Source of the DNA: Meloidogyne chitwoodi
Taxonomy: Eukaryota > Nematoda > Chromadorea > Rhabditida > Meloidogynidae
Reading direction: 5' to 3'
Assembly: GCA_015183035.1 (NCBI GenBank)
Contig: JACZZP010000029.1
Location: forward strand, 1-46,375
DNA length: 46,375 bases
The translations under genes were made by a program, and so were the position numbers. The notes beneath the pieces were generated by a model, which did no database searches, had not been told where the DNA came from, and worked only from the letters and a program-made list of their open reading frames with translations. Of the stretch, positions 1 through 14,792 are shown piece by piece. Numbering within the stretch: the first letter of the stretch is position 1; the number at the start of each line of letters is the position of its first letter.

Positions 1-3000
1 GATAAAAAATCGAGAAAAAGTTTGTGTGTTTTGTATTTTCCCACCACCTCCCCTCATACTCTCCCTCACCTCCTTCAACATCCTGTTGCTCTCTCACCTA
101 TACATGCTCTAAGGCGTGCTATTCTTTGCCTATTTGCTTGAATACCTGTCGAGATACTATAAGGCGTGCTATTCTTTGCCTATTGGCTTGAATACCTTTT
201 GAAGCCCGATTGTTTTGGAAGCTGTGTCAAATTTACTACACATTTTTCAATTCAAAAAATTTTACAATTTTTTTTCTATTGCATTTTTCAAGTTCAAAAT
301 AAATTCTAAACAAATCAAAAAAATCGAGAAAAAAAATCGAGAAAAAAATCGAGAAAAAAAAGAGAAAAAAATTGAGAAAAAAACGAGAAAAAAAATCGAG
401 ACAAAAAAATCGAGAAAAAAAATAAAAAAAAATCGAGAAAAAAAAAATAAAAATAAAAAAAATCGAGAAAAAAAATCGAGAAACAAAAAACGAGATAAAA
501 AATCGAAACAAAAAAATCGAAAAAAAAATAAAAAAAATCGAGAAAAAAAAAATCGAGAAAAAAAAAATCGAGAAAAAAAAAAATCGAGAAAAAAAAATAA
601 AAAAAATCGAGAAAAAAAATCGAGAAAAAAACTAGAAAAAAAAAATCGAGAAAAAAAAACGAGAAACAAAAAACGAGATAAAAAATCGAAACAAAAAAAT
701 CGAAAAAAAAATAAAAAAAAATCGAGAAAAAAACGAGAAAAAAAAAATCGAGAAAAAAAAACGAGAAAAAAATCGAGAAAAAGTTTGTGTGTTTTGTATT
801 TTCCCACCACCTCCCCTCATACTCTCCCTCACCTCCTTCAACATCCTGTTGCTCTCTCACCTATACATGCTCTAAGGCGTGCTATTCTTTGCCTATTTGC
901 TTGAATACCTGTCGAGATACTATAAGGCGTGCTATTCTTTGCCTATTGGCTTGAATACCTTTTGAAGCCCGATTGTTTTGGAAGCTGTGTCAAATTTACT
1001 ACACATTTTTCAATTCAAAAAATTTTACAATTTTTTTTCTATTGCATTTTTCAAGTTCAAAATAAATTCTAAACAAATCAAAAAAATCGAGAAAAAAAAT
1101 CGAGAAAAAAATCGAGAAAAAAAAGAGAAAAAAATTGAGAAAAAAACGAGAAAAAAAATCGAGACAAAAAAATCGAGAAAAAAAATAAAAAAAAATCGAG
1201 AAAAAAAAAATAAAAAAAAAATCGAGAAAAAAAATCGAGAAACAAAAAACTAGATAAAAAATCGAAACAAAAAAATCGAAAAAAAAATAAAAAAAAATCG
1301 AGAAAAAAAAATCGAGAAAAAAAAAATCGAGAAAAAAAAAAATCGAGAAAAAAAAATAAAAAAAATCGAGAAAAAAAATCGAGAAAAAAACTAGAAAAAA
1401 AAAATCGAGAAAAAAAAACGAGAAACAAAAAACGAGATAAAAAATCGAAACAAAAAAATCGAAAAAAAAATAAAAAAAAATCGAGAAAAAAACGAGAAAA
1501 AAAAAATCGAGAAAAAAAAACGAGAAAAAAATCGAGAAAAAGTTTGTGTGTTTTGTATTTTCCCACCACCTCCCCTCATACTCTCCCTCACCTCCTTCAA
1601 CATCCTGTTGCTCTCTCACCTATACATGCTCTAAGGCGTGCTATTCTTTGCCTATTTGCTTGAATACCTGTCGAGATACTATAAGGCGTGCTATTCTTTG
1701 CCTATTGGCTTGAATACCTTTTGAAGCCCGATTGTTTTGGAAGCTGTGTCAAATTTACTACACATTTTTCAATTCAAAAAATTTTACAATTTTTTTTCTA
1801 TTGCATTTTTCAAGTTCAAAATAAATTCTAAACAAATCAAAAAAATCGAGAAAAAAAATCGAGAAAAAAATCGAGAAAAAAAAGAGAAAAAAATTGAGAA
1901 AAAAACGAGAAAAAAAATCGAGACAAAAAAATCGAGAAAAAAAATAAAAAAAAATCGAGAAAAAAAAAATAAAAATAAAAAAAATCGAGAAAAAAAATCG
2001 AGAAACAAAAAACTAGATAAAAAATCGAAACAAAAAAATCGAAAAAAAATAAAAAAAATCGAGAAAAAAAAAATCGAGAAAAAAAAAATCGAGAAAAAAA
2101 AAAATCGAGAAAAAAAAATAAAAAAAATCGAGAAAAAAAATCGAGAAAAAAACTAGAAAAAAAAAATCGAGAAAAAAAAACGAGAAACAAAAAACGAGAT
2201 AAAAAATCGAAACAAAAAAATCGAAAAAAAAATAAAAAAAAATCGAGAAAAAAACGAGAAAAAAAAAATCGAGAAAAAAAAACGAGAAAAAAATCGAGAA
2301 AAAGTTTGTGTGTTTTGTATTTTCCCACCACCTCCCCTCATACTCTCCCTCACCTCCTTCAACATCCTGTTGCTCTCTCACCTATACATGCTCTAAGGCG
2401 TGCTATTCTTTGCCTATTTGCTTGAATACCTGTCGAGATACTATAAGGCGTGCTATTCTTTGCCTATTGGCTTGAATACCTTTTGAAGCCCGATTGTTTT
2501 GGAAGCTGTGTCAAATTTACTACACATTTTTCAATTCAAAAAATTTTACAATTTTTTTTCTATTGCATTTTTCAAGTTCAAAATAAATTCTAAACAAATC
2601 AAAAAAATCGAGAAAAAAAATCGAGAAAAAAATCGAGAAAAAAAAGAGAAAAAAATTGAGAAAAAAACGAGAAAAAAAATCGAGACAAAAAAATCGAGAA
2701 AAAAAATAAAAAAAAATCGAGAAAAAAAAAATAAAAAAAATAAAAAAATCGAGAAAAAAAATCGAGAAACAAAAAACGAGATAAAAAATCGAAACAAAAA
2801 AATCGAAAAAAAAATAAAAAAAAATCGAGAAAAAAAAAAATCGAGAAAAAAAAAAATCGAGAAAAAAAAATAAAAAAAATCGAGAAAAAAAATCGAGAAA
2901 AAAACTAGAAAAAAAAAATCGAGAAAAAAAAACGAGAAACAAAAAACGAGATAAAAAATCGAAACAAAAAAATCGAAAAAAAAATAAAAAAAAATCGAGA

Positions 3001-6000
3001 AAAAAACGAGAAAAAAAAAATCGAGAAAAAAAAACGAGAAAAAAATCGAGAAAAAGTTTGTGTGTTTTGTATTTTCCCACCACCTCCCCTCATACTCTCC
3101 CTCACCTCCTTCAACATCCTGTTGCTCTCTCACCTATACATGCTCTAAGGCGTGCTATTCTTTGCCTATTTGCTTGAATACCTGTCGAGATACTATAAGG
3201 CGTGCTATTCTTTGCCTATTGGCTTGAATACCTTTTGAAGCCCGATTGTTTTGGAAGCTGTGTCAAATTTACTACACATTTTTCAATTCAAAAAATTTTA
3301 CAATTTTTTTTCTATTGCATTTTTCAAGTTCAAAATAAATTCTAAACAAATCAAAAAAATCGAGAAAAAAAATCGAGAAAAAAATCGAGAAAAAAAAGAG
3401 AAAAAAATTGAGAAAAAAACGAGAAAAAAAATCGAGACAAAAAAATCGAGAAAAAAAATAAAAAAAAATCGAGAAAAAAAAAATAAAAAAAAAATAAAAA
3501 AAAATCGAGAAAAAAAATCGAGAAACAAAAAACGAGATAAAAAATCGAAACAAAAAAATCGAAAAAAAATAAAAAAATCGAGAAAAAAAAAATCGAGAAA
3601 AAAAAAATCGAGAAAAAAAAAAATCGAGAAAAAAAAATAAAAAAAATCGAGAAAAAAAATCGAGAAAAAAACTAGAAAAAAAAAATCGAGAAAAAAAAAC
3701 GAGAAACAAAAAACGAGATAAAAAATCGAAACAAAAAAATCGAAAAAAAAATAAAAAAAAATCGAGAAAAAAACGAGAAAAAAAAAATCGAGAAAAAAAA
3801 ACGAGAAAAAAATCGAGAAAAAGTTTGTGTGTTTTGTATTTTCCCACCACCTCCCCTCATACTCTCCCTCACCTCCTTCAACATCCTGTTGCTCTCTCAC
3901 CTATACATGCTCTAAGGCGTGCTATTCTTTGCCTATTTGCTTGAATACCTGTCGAGATACTATAAGGCGTGCTATTCTTTGCCTATTGGCTTGAATACCT
4001 TTTGAAGCCCGATTGTTTTGGAAGCTGTGTCAAATTTACTACACATTTTTCAATTCAAAAAATTTTACAATTTTTTTTCTATTGCATTTTTCAAGTTCAA
4101 AATAAATTCTAAACAAATCAAAAAAATCGAGAAAAAAAATCGAGAAAAAAATCGAGAAAAAAAAGAGAAAAAAATTGAGAAAAAAACGAGAAAAAAAATC
4201 GAGACAAAAAAATCGAGAAAAAAAATAAAAAAAAATCGAGAAAAAAAAATAAAAAAAAATAAAAAAAAATCGAGAAAAAAAATCGAGAAACAAAAAACGA
4301 GATAAAAAATCGAAACAAAAAAATCGAAAAAAAAATAAAAAAAATCGAGAAAAAAAAATCGAGAAAAAAAAAATCGAGAAAAAAAAAAATCGAGAAAAAA
4401 AAATAAAAAAAATCGAGAAAAAAAATCGAGAAAAAAACTAGAAAAAAAAAATCGAGAAAAAAAAACGAGAAACAAAAAACGAGATAAAAAATCGAAACAA
4501 AAAAATCGAAAAAAAAATAAAAAAAAATCGAGAAAAAAACGAGAAAAAAAAAATCGAGAAAAAAAAACGAGAAAAAAATCGAGAAAAAGTTTGTGTGTTT
4601 TGTATTTTCCCACCACCTCCCCTCATACTCTCCCTCACCTCCTTCAACATCCTGTTGCTCTCTCACCTATACATGCTCTAAGGCGTGCTATTCTTTGCCT
4701 ATTTGCTTGAATACCTGTCGAGATACTATAAGGCGTGCTATTCTTTGCCTATTGGCTTGAATACCTTTTGAAGCCCGATTGTTTTGGAAGCTGTGTCAAA
4801 TTTACTACACATTTTTCAATTCAAAAAATTTTACAATTTTTTTTCTATTGCATTTTTCAAGTTCAAAATAAATTCTAAACAAATCAAAAAAATCGAGAAA
4901 AAAAATCGAGAAAAAAATCGAGAAAAAAAAGAGAAAAAAATTGAGAAAAAAACGAGAAAAAAAATCGAGACAAAAAAATCGAGAAAAAAATAAAAAAAAA
5001 TCGAGAAAAAAAAAATAAAAATAAAAAAAATCGAGAAAAAAAATCGAGAAACAAAAAACGAGATAAAAAATCGAAACAAAAAAATCGAAAAAAAAATAAA
5101 AAAAAATCGAGAAAAAAAAAATCGAGAAAAAAAAATCGAGAAAAAAAAAATCGAGAAAAAAAATAAAAAAAATCGAGAAAAAAAATCGAGAAAAAAACTA
5201 GAAAAAAAAAATCGAGAAAAAAAAACGAGAAACAAAAAACGAGATAAAAAATCGAAACAAAAAAATCGAAAAAAAAATAAAAAAAAATCGAGAAAAAAAC
5301 GAGAAAAAAAAAATCGAGAAAAAAAAACGAGAAAAAAATCGAGAAAAAGTTTGTGTGTTTTGTATTTTCCCACCACCTCCCCTCATACTCTCCCTCACCT
5401 CCTTCAACATCCTGTTGCTCTCTCACCTATACATGCTCTAAGGCGTGCTATTCTTTGCCTATTTGCTTGAATACCTGTCGAGATACTATAAGGCGTGCTA
5501 TTCTTTGCCTATTGGCTTGAATACCTTTTGAAGCCCGATTGTTTTGGAAGCTGTGTCAAATTTACTACACATTTTTCAATTCAAAAAATTTTACAATTTT
5601 TTTTCTATTGCATTTTTCAAGTTCAAAATAAATTCTAAACAAATCAAAAAAATCGAGAAAAAAAATCGAGAAAAAAATCGAGAAAAAAAAGAGAAAAAAA
5701 TTGAGAAAAAAACGAGAAAAAAAATCGAGACAAAAAAATCGAGAAAAAAAATAAAAAAAAATCGAGAAAAAAAAAAAAATAAAAAAAAATCGAGAAAAAA
5801 AATCGAGAAACAAAAAACGAGATAAAAAATCGAAACAAAAAAATCGAAAAAAAAATAAAAAAAAATCGAGAAAAAAAAAATCGAGAAAAAAAAAAATCGA
5901 GAAAAAAAAATAAAAAAAATCGAGAAAAAAAATCGAGAAAAAAACTAGAAAAAAAAAATCGAGAAAAAAAAACGAGAAACAAAAAACGAGATAAAAAATC

Positions 6001-9000
6001 GAAACAAAAAAATCGAAAAAAAAATAAAAAAAAATCGAGAAAAAAACGAGAAAAAAAAAATCGAGAAAAAAAAACGAGAAAAAAATCGAGAAAAAGTTTG
6101 TGTGTTTTGTATTTTCCCACCACCTCCCCTCATACTCTCCCTCACCTCCTTCAACATCCTGTTGCTCTCTCACCTATACATGCTCTAAGGCGTGCTATTC
6201 TTTGCCTATTTGCTTGAATACCTGTCGAGATACTATAAGGCGTGCTATTCTTTGCCTATTGGCTTGAATACCTTTTGAAGCCCGATTGTTTTGGAAGCTG
6301 TGTCAAATTTACTACACATTTTTCAATTCAAAAAATTTTACAATTTTTTTTCTATTGCATTTTTCAAGTTCAAAATAAATTCTAAACAAATCAAAAAAAT
6401 CGAGAAAAAAAATCGAGAAAAAAATCGAGAAAAAAAAGAGAAAAAAATTGAGAAAAAAACGAGAAAAAAAATCGAGACAAAAAAATCGAGAAAAAAAATA
6501 AAAAAAAATCGAGAAAAAAAAAATAAAAATAAAAAAATCGAGAAAAAAAATCGAGAAACAAAAAACTAGATAAAAAATCGAAACAAAAAAATCGAAAAAA
6601 AAATAAAAAAAAAATCGAGAAAAAAAAAATCGAGAAAAAAAAAAATCGAGAAAAAAAAATAAAAAAAATCGAGAAAAAAAATCGAGAAAAAAACTAGAAA
6701 AAAAAAATCGAGAAAAAAAAACGAGAAACAAAAAACGAGATAAAAAATCGAAACAAAAAAATCGAAAAAAAAATAAAAAAAAATCGAGAAAAAAACGAGA
6801 AAAAAAAAATCGAGAAAAAAAAACGAGAAAAAAATCGAGAAAAAGTTTGTGTGTTTTGTATTTTCCCACCACCTCCCCTCATACTCTCCCTCACCTCCTT
6901 CAACATCCTGTTGCTCTCTCACCTATACATGCTCTAAGGCGTGCTATTCTTTGCCTATTTGCTTGAATACCTGTCGAGATACTATAAGGCGTGCTATTCT
7001 TTGCCTATTGGCTTGAATACCTTTTGAAGCCCGATTGTTTTGGAAGCTGTGTCAAATTTACTACACATTTTTCAATTCAAAAAATTTTACAATTTTTTTT
7101 CTATTGCATTTTTCAAGTTCAAAATAAATTCTAAACAAATCAAAAAAATCGAGAAAAAAAATCGAGAAAAAAATCGAGAAAAAAAAGAGAAAAAAATTGA
7201 GAAAAAAACGAGAAAAAAAATCGAGACAAAAAAATCGAGAAAAAAAATAAAAAAAAATCGAGAAAAAAAAAATAAAAAAAATAAAAAAAATCGAGAAAAA
7301 AAATCGAGAAACAAAAAACGAGATAAAAAATCGAAACAAAAAAATCGAAAAAAAAATAAAAAAAATCGAGAAAAAAAAATCGAGAAAAAAAAAATCGAGA
7401 AAAAAAAAAATCGAGAAAAAAAAATAAAAAAAATCGAGAAAAAAAATCGAGAAAAAAACTAGAAAAAAAAAATCGAGAAAAAAAAACGAGAAACAAAAAA
7501 CGAGATAAAAAATCGAAACAAAAAAATCGAAAAAAAAATAAAAAAAAATCGAGAAAAAAACGAGAAAAAAAAAATCGAGAAAAAAAAACGAGAAAAAAAT
7601 CGAGAAAAAGTTTGTGTGTTTTGTATTTTCCCACCACCTCCCCTCATACTCTCCCTCACCTCCTTCAACATCCTGTTGCTCTCTCACCTATACATGCTCT
7701 AAGGCGTGCTATTCTTTGCCTATTTGCTTGAATACCTGTCGAGATACTATAAGGCGTGCTATTCTTTGCCTATTGGCTTGAATACCTTTTGAAGCCCGAT
7801 TGTTTTGGAAGCTGTGTCAAATTTACTACACATTTTTCAATTCAAAAAATTTTACAATTTTTTTTCTATTGCATTTTTCAAGTTCAAAATAAATTCTAAA
7901 CAAATCAAAAAAATCGAGAAAAAAAATCGAGAAAAAAATCGAGAAAAAAAAGAGAAAAAAATTGAGAAAAAAACGAGAAAAAAAATCGAGACAAAAAAAT
8001 CGAGAAAAAAAATAAAAAAAAATCGAGAAAAAAAAAATAAAAAAAAAATCGAGAAAAAAAATCGAGAAACAAAAAACGAGATAAAAAATCGAAACAAAAA
8101 AATCGAAAAAAAAATAAAAAAAATCGAGAAAAAAAAAATCGAGAAAAAAAAAAATCGAGAAAAAAAAATAAAAAAAATCGAGAAAAAAAATCGAGAAAAA
8201 AACTAGAAAAAAAAAATCGAGAAAAAAAAACGAGAAACAAAAAACGAGATAAAAAATCGAAACAAAAAAATCGAAAAAAAAATAAAAAAAAATCGAGAAA
8301 AAAACGAGAAAAAAAAAATCGAGAAAAAAAAACGAGAAAAAAATCGAGAAAAAGTTTGTGTGTTTTGTATTTTCCCACCACCTCCCCTCATACTCTCCCT
8401 CACCTCCTTCAACATCCTGTTGCTCTCTCACCTATACATGCTCTAAGGCGTGCTATTCTTTGCCTATTTGCTTGAATACCTGTCGAGATACTATAAGGCG
8501 TGCTATTCTTTGCCTATTGGCTTGAATACCTTTTGAAGCCCGATTGTTTTGGAAGCTGTGTCAAATTTACTACACATTTTTCAATTCAAAAAATTTTACA
8601 ATTTTTTTTCTATTGCATTTTTCAAGTTCAAAATAAATTCTAAACAAATCAAAAAAATCGAGAAAAAAAATCGAGAAAAAAATCGAGAAAAAAAAGAGAA
8701 AAAAATTGAGAAAAAAACGAGAAAAAAAATCGAGACAAAAAAATCGAGAAAAAAAATAAAAAAAAATCGAGAAAAAAAAAAATAAAAAAAAAATCGAGAA
8801 AAAAAATCGAGAAACAAAAAACTAGATAAAAAATCGAAACAAAAAAATCGAAAAAAAATAAAAAAATCGAGAAAAAAAAATCGAGAAAAAAAAAATCGAG
8901 AAAAAAAAAAATCGAGAAAAAAAAATAAAAAAAATCGAGAAAAAAAATCGAGAAAAAAACTAGAAAAAAAAAATCGAGAAAAAAAAACGAGAAACAAAAA

Positions 9001-12000
9001 ACGAGATAAAAAATCGAAACAAAAAAATCGAAAAAAAAATAAAAAAAAATCGAGAAAAAAACGAGAAAAAAAAAATCGAGAAAAAAAAAACGAGAAAAAA
9101 ATCGAGAAAAAGTTTGTGTGTTTTGTATTTTCCCACCACCTCCCCTCATACTCTCCCTCACCTCCTTCAACATCCTGTTGCTCTCTCACCTATACATGCT
9201 CTAAGGCGTGCTATTCTTTGCCTATTTGCTTGAATACCTGTCGAGATACTATAAGGCGTGCTATTCTTTGCCTATTGGCTTGAATACCTTTTGAAGCCCG
9301 ATTGTTTTGGAAGCTGTGTCAAATTTACTACACATTTTTCAATTCAAAAAATTTTACAATTTTTTTTCTATTGCATTTTTCAAGTTCAAAATAAATTCTA
9401 AACAAATCAAAAAAATCGAGAAAAAAAATCGAGAAAAAAATCGAGAAAAAAAAGAGAAAAAAATTGAGAAAAAAACGAGAAAAAAAATCGAGACAAAAAA
9501 ATCGAGAAAAAAAATAAAAAAAAATCGAGAAAAAAAATAAAAAAAATAAAAAAAAATCGAGAAAAAAAATCGAGAAACAAAAAACTAGATAAAAAATCGA
9601 AACAAAAAAATCGAAAAAAAAATAAAAAAAAATCGAGAAAAAAAAAATCGAGAAAAAAAAAAATCGAGAAAAAAAAATAAAAAAAATCGAGAAAAAAAAT
9701 CGAGAAAAAAACTAGAAAAAAAAAATCGAGAAAAAAAAACGAGAAACAAAAAACGAGATAAAAAATCGAAACAAAAAAATCGAAAAAAAAATAAAAAAAA
9801 ATCGAGAAAAAAACGAGAAAAAAAAAATCGAGAAAAAAAAACGAGAAAAAAATCGAGAAAAAGTTTGTGTGTTTTGTATTTTCCCACCACCTCCCCTCAT
9901 ACTCTCCCTCACCTCCTTCAACATCCTGTTGCTCTCTCACCTATACATGCTCTAAGGCGTGCTATTCTTTGCCTATTTGCTTGAATACCTGTCGAGATAC
10001 TATAAGGCGTGCTATTCTTTGCCTATTGGCTTGAATACCTTTTGAAGCCCGATTGTTTTGGAAGCTGTGTCAAATTTACTACACATTTTTCAATTCAAAA
10101 AATTTTACAATTTTTTTTCTATTGCATTTTTCAAGTTCAAAATAAATTCTAAACAAATCAAAAAAATCGAGAAAAAAAATCGAGAAAAAAATCGAGAAAA
10201 AAAAGAGAAAAAAATTGAGAAAAAAACGAGAAAAAAAATCGAGACAAAAAAATCGAGAAAAAAAATAAAAAAAAATCGAGAAAAAAAATAAAAATAAAAA
10301 AAAATCGAGAAAAAAAATCGAGAAACAAAAAACGAGATAAAAAATCGAAACAAAAAAATCGAAAAAAAAATAAAAAAAAATCGAGAAAAAAAAAATCGAG
10401 AAAAAAAAAATCGAGAAAAAAAAAAATCGAGAAAAAAAAATAAAAAAAATCGAGAAAAAAAATCGAGAAAAAAACTAGAAAAAAAAAATCGAGAAAAAAA
10501 AACGAGAAACAAAAAACGAGATAAAAAATCGAAACAAAAAAATCGAAAAAAAAATAAAAAAAAATCGAGAAAAAAACGAGAAAAAAAAAATCGAGAAAAA
10601 AAAACGAGAAAAAAATCGAGAAAAAGTTTGTGTGTTTTGTATTTTCCCACCACCTCCCCTCATACTCTCCCTCACCTCCTTCAACATCCTGTTGCTCTCT
10701 CACCTATACATGCTCTAAGGCGTGCTATTCTTTGCCTATTTGCTTGAATACCTGTCGAGATACTATAAGGCGTGCTATTCTTTGCCTATTGGCTTGAATA
10801 CCTTTTGAAGCCCGATTGTTTTGGAAGCTGTGTCAAATTTACTACACATTTTTCAATTCAAAAAATTTTACAATTTTTTTTCTATTGCATTTTTCAAGTT
10901 CAAAATAAATTCTAAACAAATCAAAAAAATCGAGAAAAAAAATCGAGAAAAAAATCGAGAAAAAAAAGAGAAAAAAATTGAGAAAAAAACGAGAAAAAAA
11001 ATCGAGACAAAAAAATCGAGAAAAAAAATAAAAAAAAATCGAGAAAAAAAAAATAAAAAAAAAATCGAGAAAAAAAATCGAGAAACAAAAAACGAGATAA
11101 AAAATCGAAACAAAAAAATCGAAAAAAAAAATAAAAAAAAATCGAGAAAAAAAAAATCGAGAAAAAAAAAAATCGAGAAAAAAAAATAAAAAAAATCGAG
11201 AAAAAAAATCGAGAAAAAAACTAGAAAAAAAAAATCGAGAAAAAAAAACGAGAAACAAAAAACGAGATAAAAAATCGAAACAAAAAAATCGAAAAAAAAA
11301 TAAAAAAAAATCGAGAAAAAAACGAGAAAAAAAAAATCGAGAAAAAAAAACGAGAAAAAAATCGAGAAAAAGTTTGTGTGTTTTGTATTTTCCCACCACC
11401 TCCCCTCATACTCTCCCTCACCTCCTTCAACATCCTGTTGCTCTCTCACCTATACATGCTCTAAGGCGTGCTATTCTTTGCCTATTTGCTTGAATACCTG
11501 TCGAGATACTATAAGGCGTGCTATTCTTTGCCTATTGGCTTGAATACCTTTTGAAGCCCGATTGTTTTGGAAGCTGTGTCAAATTTACTACACATTTTTC
11601 AATTCAAAAAATTTTACAATTTTTTTTCTATTGCATTTTTCAAGTTCAAAATAAATTCTAAACAAATCAAAAAAATCGAGAAAAAAAATCGAGAAAAAAA
11701 TCGAGAAAAAAAAGAGAAAAAAATTGAGAAAAAAACGAGAAAAAAAATCGAGACAAAAAAATCGAGAAAAAAAATAAAAAAAAATCGAGAAAAAAAAAAT
11801 AAAAAAAAATAAAAAAAATCGAGAAAAAAAATCGAGAAACAAAAAACGAGATAAAAAATCGAAACAAAAAAATCGAAAAAAAATAAAAAAATCGAGAAAA
11901 AAAAATCGAGAAAAAAAAAATCGAGAAAAAAAAAAATCGAGAAAAAAAAATAAAAAAAATCGAGAAAAAAAATCGAGAAAAAAACTAGAAAAAAAAAATC

Positions 12001-12370
12001 GAGAAAAAAAAACGAGAAACAAAAAACGAGATAAAAAATCGAAACAAAAAAATCGAAAAAAAAATAAAAAAAAATCGAGAAAAAAACGAGAAAAAAAAAA
12101 TCGAGAAAAAAAAACGAGAAAAAAATCGAGAAAAAGTTTGTGTGTTTTGTATTTTCCCACCACCTCCCCTCATACTCTCCCTCACCTCCTTCAACATCCT
12201 GTTGCTCTCTCACCTATACATGCTCTAAGGCGTGCTATTCTTTGCCTATTTGCTTGAATACCTGTCGAGATACTATAAGGCGTGCTATTCTTTGCCTATT
12301 GGCTTGAATACCTTTTGAAGCCCGATTGTTTTGGAAGCTGTGTCAAATTTACTACACATTTTTCAATTCA
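1..12370. repeat. Tandem satellite array, ~760-bp units (16 full units plus partial ends)
   Basis: A landmark in the unit (the TTGGAAGCTGTGTC segment) recurs at about 215, 978, 1737, 2499, 3251, 4018, 4784, 5544, 6291, 7040, 7805, 8549, 9307, 10058, 10821, 11567 and 12331, giving spacings of 744-767 bp. Each unit has two halves. One is a ~270-bp complex part containing a 37-bp sequence (AAGGCGTGCTATTCTTTGCC...) present twice in direct orientation. The other is ~490 bp of A-tracts of variable length separated by TCGAG, CGAG, TCGAA or ATAAA. Units differ mainly by A-tract length and by a CGAGAT/CTAGAT variant: units 2, 3, 9, 12 and 13 have CTAGAT, the rest CGAGAT. The array ends abruptly at about 12370, inside the complex part. 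Long Lys/Arg/Glu-rich or Phe-rich reading frames cross it on both strands only because stop codons are rare in this sequence; none is a credible gene. Confidence 0.97.
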
Positions 12371-12810
12371 ATTTTTTCTGCTTGAAACTAAATTTTTCCT
12401 TCACTTTATTTACTCTTTTTGCATTATATTTTACTTCCCCATTTATAAAACCGTTATATACTACCTTTCTTCATAATTCAACACATAATACTAATTGGTT
12501 TATGAAAATTATTAACTTTAGTACAAAAAATAAATACAAGACATTACTGTTCGCAGTTATGCACATTATAATACACTCTTATTAAATTTTATCTCTTCCA
12601 TTAACTAACTTTGAACAGCTTACTCCATAAAAATGAAATAAAATGATTCAAAAAATAAAAAAAACACAATATTACATTTTGTTAGTTATACAAACGATAT
12701 ATATTCTTATAAACTTTATCCCTAACACTCTTTCTTTAACTACCTTTAAAACTGCTTACTCAACACAAATAAATGATTCAAAAATAAAATAAAACCACAC
12801 CTAACGTTCC
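12371..12810. other. AT-rich spacer with a diverged ~130-bp direct duplication
   Basis: No gene is seen between the satellite and the first exon-like ORF. Two diverged copies of one sequence lie in tandem at about 12579-12675 and 12709-12800. Both run from CTTATTAAA/CTTATAAAC through TTAACTA, GCTTACTC and AAATGATTCAAAAA to a poly-A/ACACA end. This looks like an old local duplication of non-coding DNA. Confidence 0.5.
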
Positions 12811-13002
12811 TAGAGTTGACCAAAATCATTTCCCTCGCACTTTGCAAAACGTTGAAAATTGCGAACAGCTTCTTGAACATATTCGGTGACAGGATTACAT
12901 TTGTGGATCATCACACCATCAAGCAAGTTGACCGCGCATTTTGCAAGAAAACAGCAAATTTCGCAACCTCGAGCACCACCTTCATATTTAAACGAAGAAC
13001 AC
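12811..13002 (-). CDS. Possible terminal exon of an unrecognised Cys-rich protein
   Basis: On the minus strand an exon-like stretch begins after a good acceptor (TTTTAAAG at 13003-13010) and stays open for about 63 codons to a TAG at 12811-12813. Its translation contains YEGGARGCEICCFLAKCAV and later HKCNPVTEYVQEAVRNF and RFAKCEG. The composition looks like a real globular Cys-rich protein rather than AT-rich noise, and the complementary strand is less convincing. I do not recognise the family. It lies just downstream of the Hsp70 remnant on the same strand, but its sequence is not Hsp70, so it is either the last exon of another gene or a fragment of one. No upstream exon could be linked to it. 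Confidence 0.3.
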
Positions 13003-13102
13003 CTTTAAAAAATTTAAATAGAAAAATAAGAGAATAATAAGAAACCATAGCAAGCACAACGTACAGCAAAACCACAAACTAGGCCAGAACCTTTCTATAC
13101 AA

Positions 13103-14340
<1,238 letters not shown>

Positions 14341-14792
14341 TTTAATTTTTTGTTTGCTAAAATTATTTGAAAATTAATTTAAATAAATCGGGTACAAAAA
14401 ATATAAATAGAAAATCATTTTATAAATATGAAGGAATTGCAGAAAATTTTTCCTTCCCTTTAAAGAAGGAAAAAATAAAAACCAATAATGTAAACAACAA
14501 TTTCTGTGACAAATTTGAAACCAATTTAAACGCAACGGAAAAATTACTAAACGAAAAATCTCAAAAAGGTCAATGGTAAACACAGTCACAACGACAACCT
14601 AACTTTAAAAAAAAGTCGAATACAATTGATAGCACAAAAAAAGCCTTAATCATGCGAATGTGTTTTATTTAGTTATCAAATTTATCATATCATATTAGAT
14701 AATTGATTTTCTTAATATATATTATTGTTATTTCTTAAAAGTCGCAATGCTACTTCATCATTTCTTCTAGCCTACAATCAAACACAAAACAC
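14341..14792. other. Intergenic spacer between Hsp70 and calpain remnants
   Basis: AT-rich sequence with no gene that I can support. Its only notable content is one copy (14484-14603) of a dispersed ~118-bp direct repeat listed separately. Short open frames on both strands here are low-complexity and unrelated to known proteins. Confidence 0.5.
14484..14603 (+). repeat. Dispersed direct repeat, copy 1
   Basis: This sequence, beginning AATAATGTAAACAACAATTT and ending near CGACAACCTAAC, recurs in the same orientation at 18911-19025. Shared landmarks in the same order are AAATTTGAAACC, TTTAA(A/G)CGCAA, ACGAAAAA(T/C)CTC and AAAAAGGTCAATGGTAAA. The two copies sit either side of the calpain gene. 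No terminal repeats or target duplication could be fixed, so the element type is unknown. Confidence 0.7.

Noticed and set aside
215..904. Long Lys/Arg/Glu-rich and Phe-rich open frames in each satellite unit
   Set aside because: They follow the A-tract/TCGAG repeat on both strands, change length with every tract-length variant and lack conserved starts, domains or codon bias. They are stop-poor repeat artefacts.
1..12370. CRISPR-like regular spacing
   Set aside because: The period is ~760 bp with no short repeats separating unique spacers; this is a satellite in a eukaryotic genome.
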